The position numbers and the translations under genes are program-made. 29,435 nucleotides of DNA from CAZOVB01 sp964583095. GTDB lineage: Bacteria; Planctomycetota; Phycisphaerae; SM23-33. Location: NCBI GenBank assembly GCA_964583095.1, contig CAZOVB010000058.1, positions 1 to 29,435 on the forward strand, read 5' to 3'. Shown one piece after another: positions 22,244-29,435 of the stretch (position 1 is its first letter; every line of letters begins with the position of its first letter). The notes under the pieces are model-generated. The model was not told the origin of the DNA, did no database searches, and was given only the letters and a program-made list of their open reading frames with translations.

Positions 22244-23476
22244 TTAGCCCATTTCGTCGATCACTTCACGTGTGATCGCCGCCCAGCGGGCAAGACGGGA
22301 TGGATCGTTCTGGACCGTGTCGATGTCCTTGAGGGTGATATCCACGTTCAGGCCGCGACAGGCCTGGAGCGCTTCACGAGTGATTCGCCCAATGCGGTCC
22401 TCGTCGAAGCCGCAACAGACCATCTCGGCCGGGTTGGGACGCCACGAGATCACATAGTCGCTGGCGATCTGCTCGGCGCAGGAGGCCACGTCGGCCCGTG
22501 GCGTAACAGCGATTCGACGCAGATTGGGTATCTGCCGGAGCATGTCGATCTTGCGCGTGAGGTCCTCGCAGCAGCCGTAGGCGACCAGCCCGAAATGTTC
22601 GAGGATCGGAAGCTGGTAGCGCAACAGGAATTCCTCGTGCATCTCCGGCGAGACCAGGGCGAATTCCTGGGCGGCCATGAACCCCCAGAGCTGCTTGCGG
22701 CGGAGGTTGTATGTATTCGGCTGGGGGTCGGGCAATTCGTGGCTGTAGCAAAGGGCCTGGTTATCGCCGCAGGACAACGACCAGTCTCCGGCGGCCTCGG
22801 CCTCGTTGTGGATTTTCAGAACGCCGTCCCGCAGCCGGGCCATGACCTCGTGGAGCCATTCAGGCTGGTCCATCATGTCCAGCATGAAGTTCTCCATCCC
22901 CCGCAGGTTGCCCAGGGCCATGCTTAAATCGCCGGCCAGGCCCCGCCAGAAGGGACCCCTGTCGAGATTCACAGGCAGGATTCCCTCGAAGACTTCCTGG
23001 AAGCGATCGAACTGCCGCTGCGTGGCCTCTTCGTCGATCTCGTGGCTGGGGACCTGGAGTTTGGCCAGATCTTCGGGCTCCTTGAGGGGGTACTGGGCTT
23101 TCCAGGAGCCTTTGTGCGTGTCGCTGTGGGTCCTGCTGGGTTCCAGGCCCCACCGGCTGCCCTTGTGGATGGCCCGAACGTCGATCCACGGCTCGAGCAC
23201 GCAGTCATCGCCCCAGGTATCGCGAAGCAGGCCCAGGCGCAGTTGATGTTCAAGTCCATGCAGGGACGCATCTTCGCACTGATAGACTTGCAGCTCGGGC
23301 AGCTCGGACCACGCTCTGCCGCCACGGATGTATACCAGCGGCCGGGTAGGGCGGAGGCTGTTCTGCTCGCGCCACAAGTCGCGTCGCTGCTGCTGGATGG
23401 GCTTGGCCGCAACCCGGGCATAGCGGGAGGCCAGGTCACGGAGAATCTTTCGATCATGTGCGGTAACGGGGTTCAT
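22244..23476 (-). CDS. Uroporphyrinogen-decarboxylase-like protein (URO-D/MtaA/CmuA superfamily)
   Basis: A 410-residue protein of the large URO-D-like group that is strongly expanded in Planctomycetota and relatives. These proteins have the URO-D barrel but are usually not heme enzymes; some are corrinoid-dependent methyltransferases. Visible blocks are RDTWGDDCVLEPWIDV (85-100), HFGLVAYGCCEDLTRK (294-309, with Cys302, Cys303 and Glu304 as candidate metal ligands), IAVTPRADVASC (322-333) and YVISWRPNPA (341-350). The start is ATG 23476, with AGGAAAG upstream; an extension to 23566 is open but not family-like. No methyltransferase partner or corrinoid protein is nearby, so the substrate is unknown. 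Confidence 0.85.
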   Translation of the reverse strand: MNPVTAHDRKILRDLASRYARVAAKPIQQQRRDLWREQNSLRPTRPLVYIRGGRAWSELPELQVYQCEDASLHGLEHQLRLGLLRDTWGDDCVLEPWIDVRAIHKGSRWGLEPSRTHSDTHKGSWKAQYPLKEPEDLAKLQVPSHEIDEEATQRQFDRFQEVFEGILPVNLDRGPFWRGLAGDLSMALGNLRGMENFMLDMMDQPEWLHEVMARLRDGVLKIHNEAEAAGDWSLSCGDNQALCYSHELPDPQPNTYNLRRKQLWGFMAAQEFALVSPEMHEEFLLRYQLPILEHFGLVAYGCCEDLTRKIDMLRQIPNLRRIAVTPRADVASCAEQIASDYVISWRPNPAEMVCCGFDEDRIGRITREALQACRGLNVDITLKDIDTVQNDPSRLARWAAITREVIDEMG

Positions 23477-23851
23477 CAAAATGCTTTCCTGTCTGGCTGT
23501 TTGGAGTGAGGGCTCCGACCGGCTCGCTCCGCGGTGGATCTCACCGCAGGGGCAGGGCGGATCCAAACCGGCCTCCTCTGGCGAACCTTGCTTGGAAGGT
23601 AGTCGCGGACCATTGAATGGGCAAGGACTTGTCCCAACAAGAGGCCATTTAGAGCGTTGTCGAAGATCCGGCAGCGTGTTACAGTGAAGCTGCCCCGACG
23701 TTGCCGCCGCCCGAGCAGCGGCAGTGGCCGGCTTTTCGCTCGGCGGGATCAGGGGCAGTTGGGCATGAATAGGCCGTCACAGAAAGCGCACATGCTGGCG
23801 AGAAAAGGCAGGTGTCCTTCAGTGGAAAACGGGGTGGGCCAAGAGGAATCA
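23477..23851. other. 375-bp divergent intergenic region
   Basis: It lies between the minus-strand URO-D-like gene and the plus-strand second glycan cluster, so it should hold both promoters. A TGGC-N9-CGCT sequence at 23725-23740 has the GG-N10-GC spacing of a sigma-54 promoter (9 of 12 positions), but this is easily reached by chance in such DNA. I see no gene here. Confidence 0.4.
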
Positions 23852-24085
23852 ATGAAGCAGGTGAGTTCCCAAACCCGATTTGTCCGCGTGGCATTGCCGG
23901 TGCGCCGGTTTGCGACAGGCTTGTGGGGGCTGATGCCCAAGGCGCTTTCAAGAAAGCTGCTCAAGCTCCTGCGCAACGGCGAATCGCTGCTGAGTTTCGC
24001 AATACGGCATCTCTGTCTTTTGCGCCTGGGCGGATCGTTTCGGGAGCGTAGCAAGCTTATATCTGAGGGCGAGGGCGCTCCATGA
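23852..24085 (+). CDS. Small ORF coupled to the GT4 gene, possible acyltransferase remnant
   Basis: A 77-residue frame with an AAGAGGA ribosome site before ATG 23852 and a stop that overlaps the GT4 start (ATGATG), so it is probably translated. The sequence is basic, with ALSRKLLKLLRNGESLLSFAIRHLCLLRLG in its second half (residues 24-53). This resembles the N-terminal helical lead-in of hexapeptide-repeat acyltransferases found in capsule clusters, but the hexapeptide domain itself is missing. It could be a truncated relic, a leader ORF or an unrelated small protein. Confidence 0.45.
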   Translation: MKQVSSQTRFVRVALPVRRFATGLWGLMPKALSRKLLKLLRNGESLLSFAIRHLCLLRLGGSFRERSKLISEGEGAP

Positions 24086-25308
24086 TGGATGTGCCCTGTC
24101 GGAAGCGCCCTGGTCGTGAATCCACGAGGCCGATTCGCGTGGGTGTTCTCTGCGCGGTGTCCGCTTCACTGGACAAGCTCCTGCTGACGCAGATGGAAGG
24201 GATGGTCCATGCCGGCTACGAGGTGTACGGGATCTCCAGTGACGGGCCTGAATTCGCGAAAATACGTTCGCGCGGGATTCGAGTGGTCCCCGTCGAGATT
24301 CTGCGCCGGATTCACCCTGCCCATGATTACCGGGTCGTTGGTACGCTGGTCGAACTGTTCCGAAAGCTGCGGTTGGACATCCTTCACACCCACACGCCCA
24401 AGGCAGCCTTTCTGGGTCAGATCGCAGCGAGACTGGCAGGGGTCCCGATACGCATCAACACGGTCCACGGGTTGTACTATCATGCGTTTGACAGGGGCGT
24501 CAGAAGATCGCTCTACCGAGCGCTGGAAGTGCAGACCTGTCGCATTGCCACGCATGTCCTCAGCCAGAGCCAGGAGGACGCCAAAGCGCTTGTGGAAGAG
24601 GTCGGGTTCCCTTGGAGGAAGGTGGAGTGGCTGGGGAACGGGATCGATCTCACGCGGTTTGACCCGGAGCGTTTTGATTCGCAGCAGCGGGGCCAGATTC
24701 GCAAGCAACTGGGCGTCCCGGAGGATGTTCCGGTTGTGGGAATCATTGCTCGAATGGTGGAAGAGAAGGGCCTGCTGGACCTTTTTGCCGCTGTGGCGAA
24801 GCTGAGGCAAAGGTTTCCGAATGTGTGGCTGGTTCATGTCGGCTTCTGCGACTTCTCGCGAAGCGGCGGATTGAACCCAGAGGACGCGAAAGAGCACGGC
24901 ATACACGACCAGGCGGTCTTCTGCGGTCAGCGGAATGACGTGGAGCGGATTCTCGCGACGATGGACGTTTATTGTCTGCCCAGCTATCGCGAGGGGTACC
25001 CGCGTTCCGTCCTGGAAGCAAACGCGATGGGACTGCCGGCTGTTGTAACGGACATTCGGGGTTGTCGCGAGGCCGTCATCGACGGATACAATGGGCTGCT
25101 TGTCCCTGCCAGGAAGCCAGACCTGTTGTCACAGGCCATGGGGAAGATTCTGGAAAAGGATGACTTTCGGGCCACCTTGGCCTTGAATGCAAGGCGACGG
25201 GCTGTCGAGTCTTTCGATGAACAGCGCGTTGTTCGAAAGGTTCTCGACGTCTACGAAAGAGAGTTGCGGCGAATCAGAGGGATCCGTGGTTGTCGCTCAG
25301 AGTTGTGA
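24082..25308 (+). CDS. Family 4 glycosyltransferase
   Basis: A GT-B fold enzyme of 408 residues that transfers a sugar to a lipid-linked or growing glycan at the cytoplasmic membrane face. The N-terminal half has DILHTHTPKAAFLGQIAA (99-116) and VHGLYYH; the C-terminal half has the donor-binding ARMVEEKG (223-230), CLPSYREGYPRSVLEA (298-313) with the Glu304-x7-Glu312 pair, and GYNGLLVPA. It is close in style to CapM/WbnH-like transferases that act on a first N-acetylated sugar. The ATG at 24082 overlaps the stop of the preceding small ORF. The last 35 bp overlap tail-to-tail with the acetyltransferase gene on the other strand. Confidence 0.92.
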   Translation: MMDVPCRKRPGRESTRPIRVGVLCAVSASLDKLLLTQMEGMVHAGYEVYGISSDGPEFAKIRSRGIRVVPVEILRRIHPAHDYRVVGTLVELFRKLRLDILHTHTPKAAFLGQIAARLAGVPIRINTVHGLYYHAFDRGVRRSLYRALEVQTCRIATHVLSQSQEDAKALVEEVGFPWRKVEWLGNGIDLTRFDPERFDSQQRGQIRKQLGVPEDVPVVGIIARMVEEKGLLDLFAAVAKLRQRFPNVWLVHVGFCDFSRSGGLNPEDAKEHGIHDQAVFCGQRNDVERILATMDVYCLPSYREGYPRSVLEANAMGLPAVVTDIRGCREAVIDGYNGLLVPARKPDLLSQAMGKILEKDDFRATLALNARRRAVESFDEQRVVRKVLDVYERELRRIRGIRGCRSEL

Positions 25309-25888
25309 CGTAGATGTTCATATCCAGCCCGTGGTGTTTTCGCGTCAGGGCCAGTCGATAACCGCACCGTTTGTAGAAGGCGTTGGCCACTTCATTTTCC
25401 GCCCAGACGGCCACGCGGACATCACGGATTCCTCGGGAAGCGAACTCCTCCAATGCCGCCTGCATGAGAGCTTTGCCCACGCCCATACCGCGTGCATCTT
25501 CCGAGACGGCGATGGAGAGGATCTCGGCCGATGGCAGGTCCACGGAGGTCTCGCTGGGGTATCGAAGCGTATGGTACATTCGCCGCACGAAGGAGGGCCT
25601 GAACATGTATCGCATCAGGGGAAGGGCCATCAGCAAGCCTCGCCGCAGCAGGGCCTGCTTGTAGAGCTTTCCGGTGGAAGTGGCACAGGCTACGAAACCC
25701 AGTCCTTGTCCCTCGGATCGGACGGAAACGAAACCAAAGCCCGCGGGACAACCGGCCACGGCTTTGTACAACTGCCCGAGAAAACCTTGGCCCAGGTTGG
25801 ACAGAAAACCGGTGGGAATGCACTTCCTGTGCAGTTTGGCGGCCAGTTTGCTGTGTCGGCTGGTAAGCGGTTCAATGACTGGAGGCAT
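25274..25888 (-). CDS. GNAT family N-acetyltransferase
   Basis: A 204-residue acetyl-CoA-dependent acyltransferase. The acetyl-CoA site is SIAVSEDARGMGVGKALM (pyrophosphate loop ARGMGVGKAL), followed by the second-half motif NEVANAFYKRCGYRL. The N-terminal part (IPTGFLSNLGQGFLGQLY) is seen in GNAT proteins from polysaccharide clusters. It lies 3 bp downstream of an aminotransferase gene on the same strand, so it may acetylate the amino group placed by that enzyme; this is inferred from position. Its 3' end overlaps the GT4 gene by 35 bp. Confidence 0.88.
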   Translation of the reverse strand: MPPVIEPLTSRHSKLAAKLHRKCIPTGFLSNLGQGFLGQLYKAVAGCPAGFGFVSVRSEGQGLGFVACATSTGKLYKQALLRRGLLMALPLMRYMFRPSFVRRMYHTLRYPSETSVDLPSAEILSIAVSEDARGMGVGKALMQAALEEFASRGIRDVRVAVWAENEVANAFYKRCGYRLALTRKHHGLDMNIYVTTLSDNHGSL

Positions 25889-25891
25889 GGC

Positions 25892-27052
25892 CTAGGCTCG
25901 TGAGCAGTTTGCAACGGTCTTGAGAAATTCCACACTTCTGCGAGCTGTCTTCTCATTGGCGCGGGGGTGGGTTGGCAGGTTGACGACGTGTCGGCAGGCA
26001 TTTTCGGCATGGGGACAGAGCCCCTGCGTGTAACCGTACTCCTCCAACGGGGTTTCGTGCGGGTGCAGGGGACACTCGAACCAGGTCCCCAGTTCGACCT
26101 TGGCGGCCGGGGCCAAGGCGACCGCCCGGGCCTTGTCGGGAACTTGGACCGGGTATCGCACGAGGACCGGATCCGTACCGGCCGGTCTTGGCGCTGCATC
26201 AAAGCCTGCCTGCAGTAGAAGCTCGTCGTAAATGTCGGCCATTCTGCGTCGATGTTCAATATTGATAGAAGCCCGGCGGATTCCTCGCAGGCCCGCCCGG
26301 CCTTGACCTCGGTTCATCCTTCGAAGGAAGTCCCCTGGCATGGTCGGTTGGAACTCGGCATTGCTGGATGAGCCCACCACCAGCCCTTTTCGCGTAAGCC
26401 ACCGGAAGGTCTTGGTAAGAAACGCGGTGGTTTTTGGATAGACAAGTGCGAGGTGGAAGATTCGCTGGGCGGCAAGCAGCGCAGAGGCCTTGGCCGAAGG
26501 CCTGCCGGTGTGCTCTTGCCTGAACTGTTTCATTCGCCGGTACAATTCTTCCTCGCCCGTCCAGCCCATACCTCCCACGCCTGTGGTAAAAGGCTTGTTC
26601 CACTGGAAGGAGAAGTAAGAGGCCCGTCCAAATGTCCCACAGACCTTCCCGTTCAGGGTGCTGCCAAGGGCCAGGCAGCAGTCTTCCACCATCGCCAGAT
26701 TGTTGCGCTGAGCGATCCGGCCAAGGGCTTCGACATCGCACGGTATTCCGTAGGTGTGCTGTGCGATGATCAGACGTGTGCGGTCCGTAACCAGCGTCTC
26801 CACGGCTTCGGGCGAGATGTTGTACGTTTCCGGGTCGATATCCGCGTAGACCGGGCGGGCTCCCCGGTACATGATGGGGTTTACGTTCATCACGCAGGTG
26901 TAACCGGGAAGTATGACTTCGTCACCTTCCCCGATGTCCATTGCCTCCAGGATCGCATAGAGGGCGACACGGCCTTTCCAGAACGCTGTTGCGTATCCCC
27001 CGCCCAGGAAATTCGACAACTCCTGCTCGAATTGAGCCACCGGATCGGTCAT
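25892..27052 (-). CDS. DegT/DnrJ/EryC1/StrS family sugar aminotransferase
   Basis: A PLP-dependent enzyme of 386 residues that usually converts an NDP-keto-sugar to an amino sugar. FWKGRVALYAILEAM (24-38) and GDEVILPGYTC (43-53) are the substrate-side blocks. VEDCCLALG (122-130) carries Asp124, which contacts the PLP ring, and FQWNKPFTTGVGGM (149-162) carries the Schiff-base candidate Lys153. The common His/Ala after the Asp is replaced by Cys-Cys, so it belongs to a divergent branch. The start is ATG 27052, overlapping the sugar transferase stop (ATGA); the frame is open further upstream but lies inside that gene. Confidence 0.88.
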   Translation of the reverse strand: MTDPVAQFEQELSNFLGGGYATAFWKGRVALYAILEAMDIGEGDEVILPGYTCVMNVNPIMYRGARPVYADIDPETYNISPEAVETLVTDRTRLIIAQHTYGIPCDVEALGRIAQRNNLAMVEDCCLALGSTLNGKVCGTFGRASYFSFQWNKPFTTGVGGMGWTGEEELYRRMKQFRQEHTGRPSAKASALLAAQRIFHLALVYPKTTAFLTKTFRWLTRKGLVVGSSSNAEFQPTMPGDFLRRMNRGQGRAGLRGIRRASINIEHRRRMADIYDELLLQAGFDAAPRPAGTDPVLVRYPVQVPDKARAVALAPAAKVELGTWFECPLHPHETPLEEYGYTQGLCPHAENACRHVVNLPTHPRANEKTARRSVEFLKTVANCSRA

Positions 27053-27675
27053 ACATTTCTCTCCTGCTTGCGCTGGGGATTCCGGGGGAATAGAACGGCT
27101 GAAACCGTCTTGAACAACAGGGCGATATCGGTCCCCAGGGAGGCGGATTGGACGTATTGCTCGTAGAGATCGAGCTTGCGGGGCAGGATCTGTTCCCGGT
27201 AGGTGCGGGTGGGATCCGTCGAGTTGGCCAGAACTTCCTCTTCGCTGCGAAACTCGATCGAGGCCGGATCCGTAATGCCCGGACGAACGGTCAGGACCGT
27301 CTTCCATCTGAGGGGATAGGCTTCCACCCATTTCCTGACTTCCGGTCTGGGCCCGACCAGCGACATGTCCCCCCGGACAACATTGAGAAGCTGCGGCAGT
27401 TCATCGAGTTTGGTTTTTCGCAAAATTCTCCCGACCGGGGTAACCCGCGAGGTATCTCCTGCGTCGAACTGCCCTCGAGACGCTTCGGGCGCAACAGTCA
27501 TGGAGCGAAATTTGTAAAGGGTGAAGTCTTTGCCATTCTTTCCGACGCGTCTCTGGCGGAACAGAGCCGGCCCCCGGGAAGTCAGTCTCACCAGCACCGC
27601 GAGGATCAGAAGCAGCGGAAGCAGGACAATCAATCCCGCCAGTGCTCCGAGAATGTCAAAAGCTCTTTTACCCAT
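27049..27675 (-). CDS. Small phosphoglycosyl transferase (PglC-type sugar transferase)
   Basis: A minimal monotopic enzyme of 208 residues that begins glycan assembly by transferring a sugar-1-phosphate to undecaprenyl phosphate. It has a membrane-dipping helix (about 8-30), VGKNGKDFTLYKFRSM (44-59), the catalytic Asp91-Glu92 pair in TKLDELPQ, SLVGPRPEV and VRPGITDPAS. Unlike the enzyme at 7020 it has no N-terminal domain. PglC-type enzymes often use N-acetylated amino sugars, consistent with the flanking aminotransferases and acetyltransferase. It lies 3 bp downstream of the tandem aminotransferase frame. Confidence 0.93.
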   Translation of the reverse strand: MGKRAFDILGALAGLIVLLPLLLILAVLVRLTSRGPALFRQRRVGKNGKDFTLYKFRSMTVAPEASRGQFDAGDTSRVTPVGRILRKTKLDELPQLLNVVRGDMSLVGPRPEVRKWVEAYPLRWKTVLTVRPGITDPASIEFRSEEEVLANSTDPTRTYREQILPRKLDLYEQYVQSASLGTDIALLFKTVSAVLFPRNPQRKQERNV

Positions 27676-27678
27676 GGC

Positions 27679-29435
27679 TCACGGGCAAAGAATTTCATGA
27701 AGGGCCTGGCAGACGTATTCGAGGTCTTCGGTCGTCATCGACGGGAACAACGGCAGCGACAGACAACCTTCCCAGATGCGTTCGGCGTTGGGGTAGTCGT
27801 CCGGAGTGAGCTTGTAGCGGTCCCGGTAGTAGCTCATCCGATGCAGGGGTTTGTAATGGACACTGGTTCCAATGTTGCGATCCTGGAGTCTCCGCACCAA
27901 CTCGTTACGTTCTACGGGTGCGTTTTCCTTGACCACAATGTTGAAAAGGTGCCACGCGTGGTGCTCCAGAGGAACGTGGACCAACGGCAAATCTATGCAG
28001 TCGATGCTCGAAAGGTGCTCGCGGTAGTAGTTTGCACAGGAGAGGCGCAACTGATGGAATCGATCGTACATTTCCAACTGGGCAAGGCCAACTGCAGCAT
28101 TGAGGTCCGAGAGGTTGTACTTGTACCCTGGCGCGATTACGTCGTATTCCCAGCTGGCCTTGGCGGAGGTGTAGCGATCCCAGACGTCCTTGTCGATCCC
28201 ATGGAGCCGCATCTTCTGGGCTCGTTGTGCGATCTGGGCATCGTCCGTGGTGATCATTCCTCCCTCACCACTGGTGATGGTCTTGTTGGCGTAAAAACTG
28301 AAACAGGTGACGTCCCCGATCGACCCGATCGGGCGCTCGCCGCATCTGGCGGGGAAGGCATGCGCGGCGTCCTCGACAATCCGAATGCCGTTGCTTCGAC
28401 ATAGATCGACAATGCCCGGACGGTCTTGACAGAACATCGCTGCGGGTTGACCACCAAAATGCACAATAACCAGTGTCTTGACCTCCGGGTGCTTTCGGAT
28501 GGCCTCGGCCAGGATCTCCGGTGTCAGAAGGCTGGAGCCGTATTCTACATCCAACAGCAGTGGCTCAGCGCCGAGATAGCGGACCACCTCGGCCGACGCG
28601 GTGAAGGTCATAGTCGGGACGAAGACTCGATCCCCGGGTTTGACCCCAAGGGCCTCCAAGGCCAGATGCAACGCGGCCGTGCAGGAATTGACCGCAACGG
28701 CGTGCTGGGCTCCGACAATTTCGGAAAAGGCCTGTTCGAGCCGAAATGCCTTCTTGGCTGTAGTAAGCCAGCCACTTTCCAGGACTTCCTTTAGATAGTG
28801 CAGTTCGTTTCCCTGACATTGAACCCGAAAAAAGGGCACGCTTCGGGTTTTGGCGGGAGACTCGGTTATGTCTTTCTCCTCTGATACCGCAACATGCCCC
28901 TTGCAAAGCTCGTCTTTCAGCGCGGATACGACACGATCTATCTGCTCGGTGGACATTTGATTATAGAAGGGCAGGGCGAGTGTTCTGGCCCCGATTCTCT
29001 CGCACTGGGCGAGCCCTCCGCCGCAGAAAACGGAGTCATTGAGGGTTTCACTCAAATGGATGGGTCGGAAATATCTCTGACAGTGAATGCCTTTATCCTT
29101 CATTGCACCCAGCAACCGGTCGCGGGCTGTCTCTGAGAACCGATCTGCCAGCCGAACGACGTAGACGAACCAACTGTTTTCCCCGGGATTGGGGCAGGGG
29201 GGAAGATGTATCTCCTCCACTTCCTTCAGTGCCTGATTGTAATACTCCGCCACCTGTCGACGGCGGGCAAGAAGCTCATCGAAACGCTCCATCTGGACGA
29301 CGCCCACCGCGGCGGAAATCTCACTGAGCCGGTAGTTGTACCCCAGAATCTGGTGGGCATCCGTGGTCGAATCCAGGCGGCCCTGATTGGCCATCCCGCG
29401 GCAAAGGCGGGCAAGTTCGGCATCGTCGGTGACGA
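27679..29435 (-). CDS. Tandem DegT/DnrJ/EryC1 aminotransferase fusion (5' end outside window)
   Basis: A single open frame of at least 584 codons holding the C-terminal part of one DegT-type aminotransferase and a complete second one. It has no start within the window; the codons at the edge (VTDDAELARLCRG) are still family sequence. Numbering from the Met at 29394, domain 1 runs to about residue 165 with GYNYRLSEISAAVGVVQ (18-34). A short linker leads to domain 2: LESGWLTTAKK (205-215), VPTMTFTASAEV (259-270), VEDAAHAFPA (340-349) with Asp342, and FSFYANKTITSGEGGM (365-380) with PLP-binding candidate Lys371. An internal GAGGAG site (28876-28881) lies six bases before an in-frame ATA (28867-28869), so the second domain may instead be a separate gene whose start codon is altered. 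Confidence 0.85.
   Translation of the reverse strand, partial: VTDDAELARLCRGMANQGRLDSTTDAHQILGYNYRLSEISAAVGVVQMERFDELLARRRQVAEYYNQALKEVEEIHLPPCPNPGENSWFVYVVRLADRFSETARDRLLGAMKDKGIHCQRYFRPIHLSETLNDSVFCGGGLAQCERIGARTLALPFYNQMSTEQIDRVVSALKDELCKGHVAVSEEKDITESPAKTRSVPFFRVQCQGNELHYLKEVLESGWLTTAKKAFRLEQAFSEIVGAQHAVAVNSCTAALHLALEALGVKPGDRVFVPTMTFTASAEVVRYLGAEPLLLDVEYGSSLLTPEILAEAIRKHPEVKTLVIVHFGGQPAAMFCQDRPGIVDLCRSNGIRIVEDAAHAFPARCGERPIGSIGDVTCFSFYANKTITSGEGGMITTDDAQIAQRAQKMRLHGIDKDVWDRYTSAKASWEYDVIAPGYKYNLSDLNAAVGLAQLEMYDRFHQLRLSCANYYREHLSSIDCIDLPLVHVPLEHHAWHLFNIVVKENAPVERNELVRRLQDRNIGTSVHYKPLHRMSYYRDRYKLTPDDYPNAERIWEGCLSLPLFPSMTTEDLEYVCQALHEILCP

Noticed and set aside
23725..23740. Second sigma-54-like promoter
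   Set aside because: Spacing fits, but the match is weak at key bases and expected by chance in GC-rich DNA, so it is only mentioned within the intergenic entry.

Overview
The window is GC-rich bacterial DNA dominated by cell-surface glycan genes. Several features fit Planctomycetota, perhaps Phycisphaerae or relatives: an exosortase/EpsI pair, a VPLP-type PEP-CTERM surface protein, a uroporphyrinogen-decarboxylase-like protein of the kind common in Planctomycetota, very long TPR proteins and heptamer intergenic repeats. This assignment is inferred from gene content, not proven. I see no rRNA, tRNA, CRISPR array, insertion sequence or integrase.

Region 1 (146-12598, + strand) is a tight run of eight genes, most joined by ATGA or TGATG overlaps: GT2 glycosyltransferase, fused Alg13-Alg14-like glycosyltransferase, degenerate nucleotidyltransferase with a beta-helix tail, exosortase, EpsI, a Wzc-like chain-length/ATPase protein, a phosphoglycosyl transferase and a 1383-residue TPR protein. 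The Wzc-like protein carries, inside its ATPase domain, two 24-residue motifs separated by five residues. That is the layout of the c-di-GMP-binding MshEN domain. I consider this the most interesting signal in the window: a polymer assembly/export ATPase that may be gated by c-di-GMP.

Region 2 (12599-13865) is a non-coding stretch with a heptamer repeat, a sigma-54-like promoter and a hairpin-rich leader, followed by a secreted protein that ends in a VPLPA-type sorting tail and carries motifs of an internal Cys-Gln thioester adhesin domain. It is a likely substrate of the exosortase. Region 3 (13968-17927) is a dTDP-L-rhamnose operon (rfbB, rfbC-like, rfbD, rfbA) plus a membrane protein. It probably supplies the activated sugar.

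Region 4 (17928-22162) begins with a 540-bp intergenic stretch holding two copies of a 15-bp hairpin with a UUCG tetraloop, whose differing bases preserve pairing. Then come dodecin, an AhpD-like protein, a P2-type cation ATPase and a small possibly truncated membrane protein. Region 5 is a minus-strand URO-D-like gene (22244-23476).

Region 6 (23852-29435) is a second glycan cluster: a small ORF coupled to a GT4 glycosyltransferase on the + strand, facing a minus-strand operon of tandem DegT aminotransferase domains (open at the window edge), a small phosphoglycosyl transferase, a second DegT aminotransferase and a GNAT acetyltransferase. Together these look like a pathway that makes and attaches an N-acylated amino sugar.
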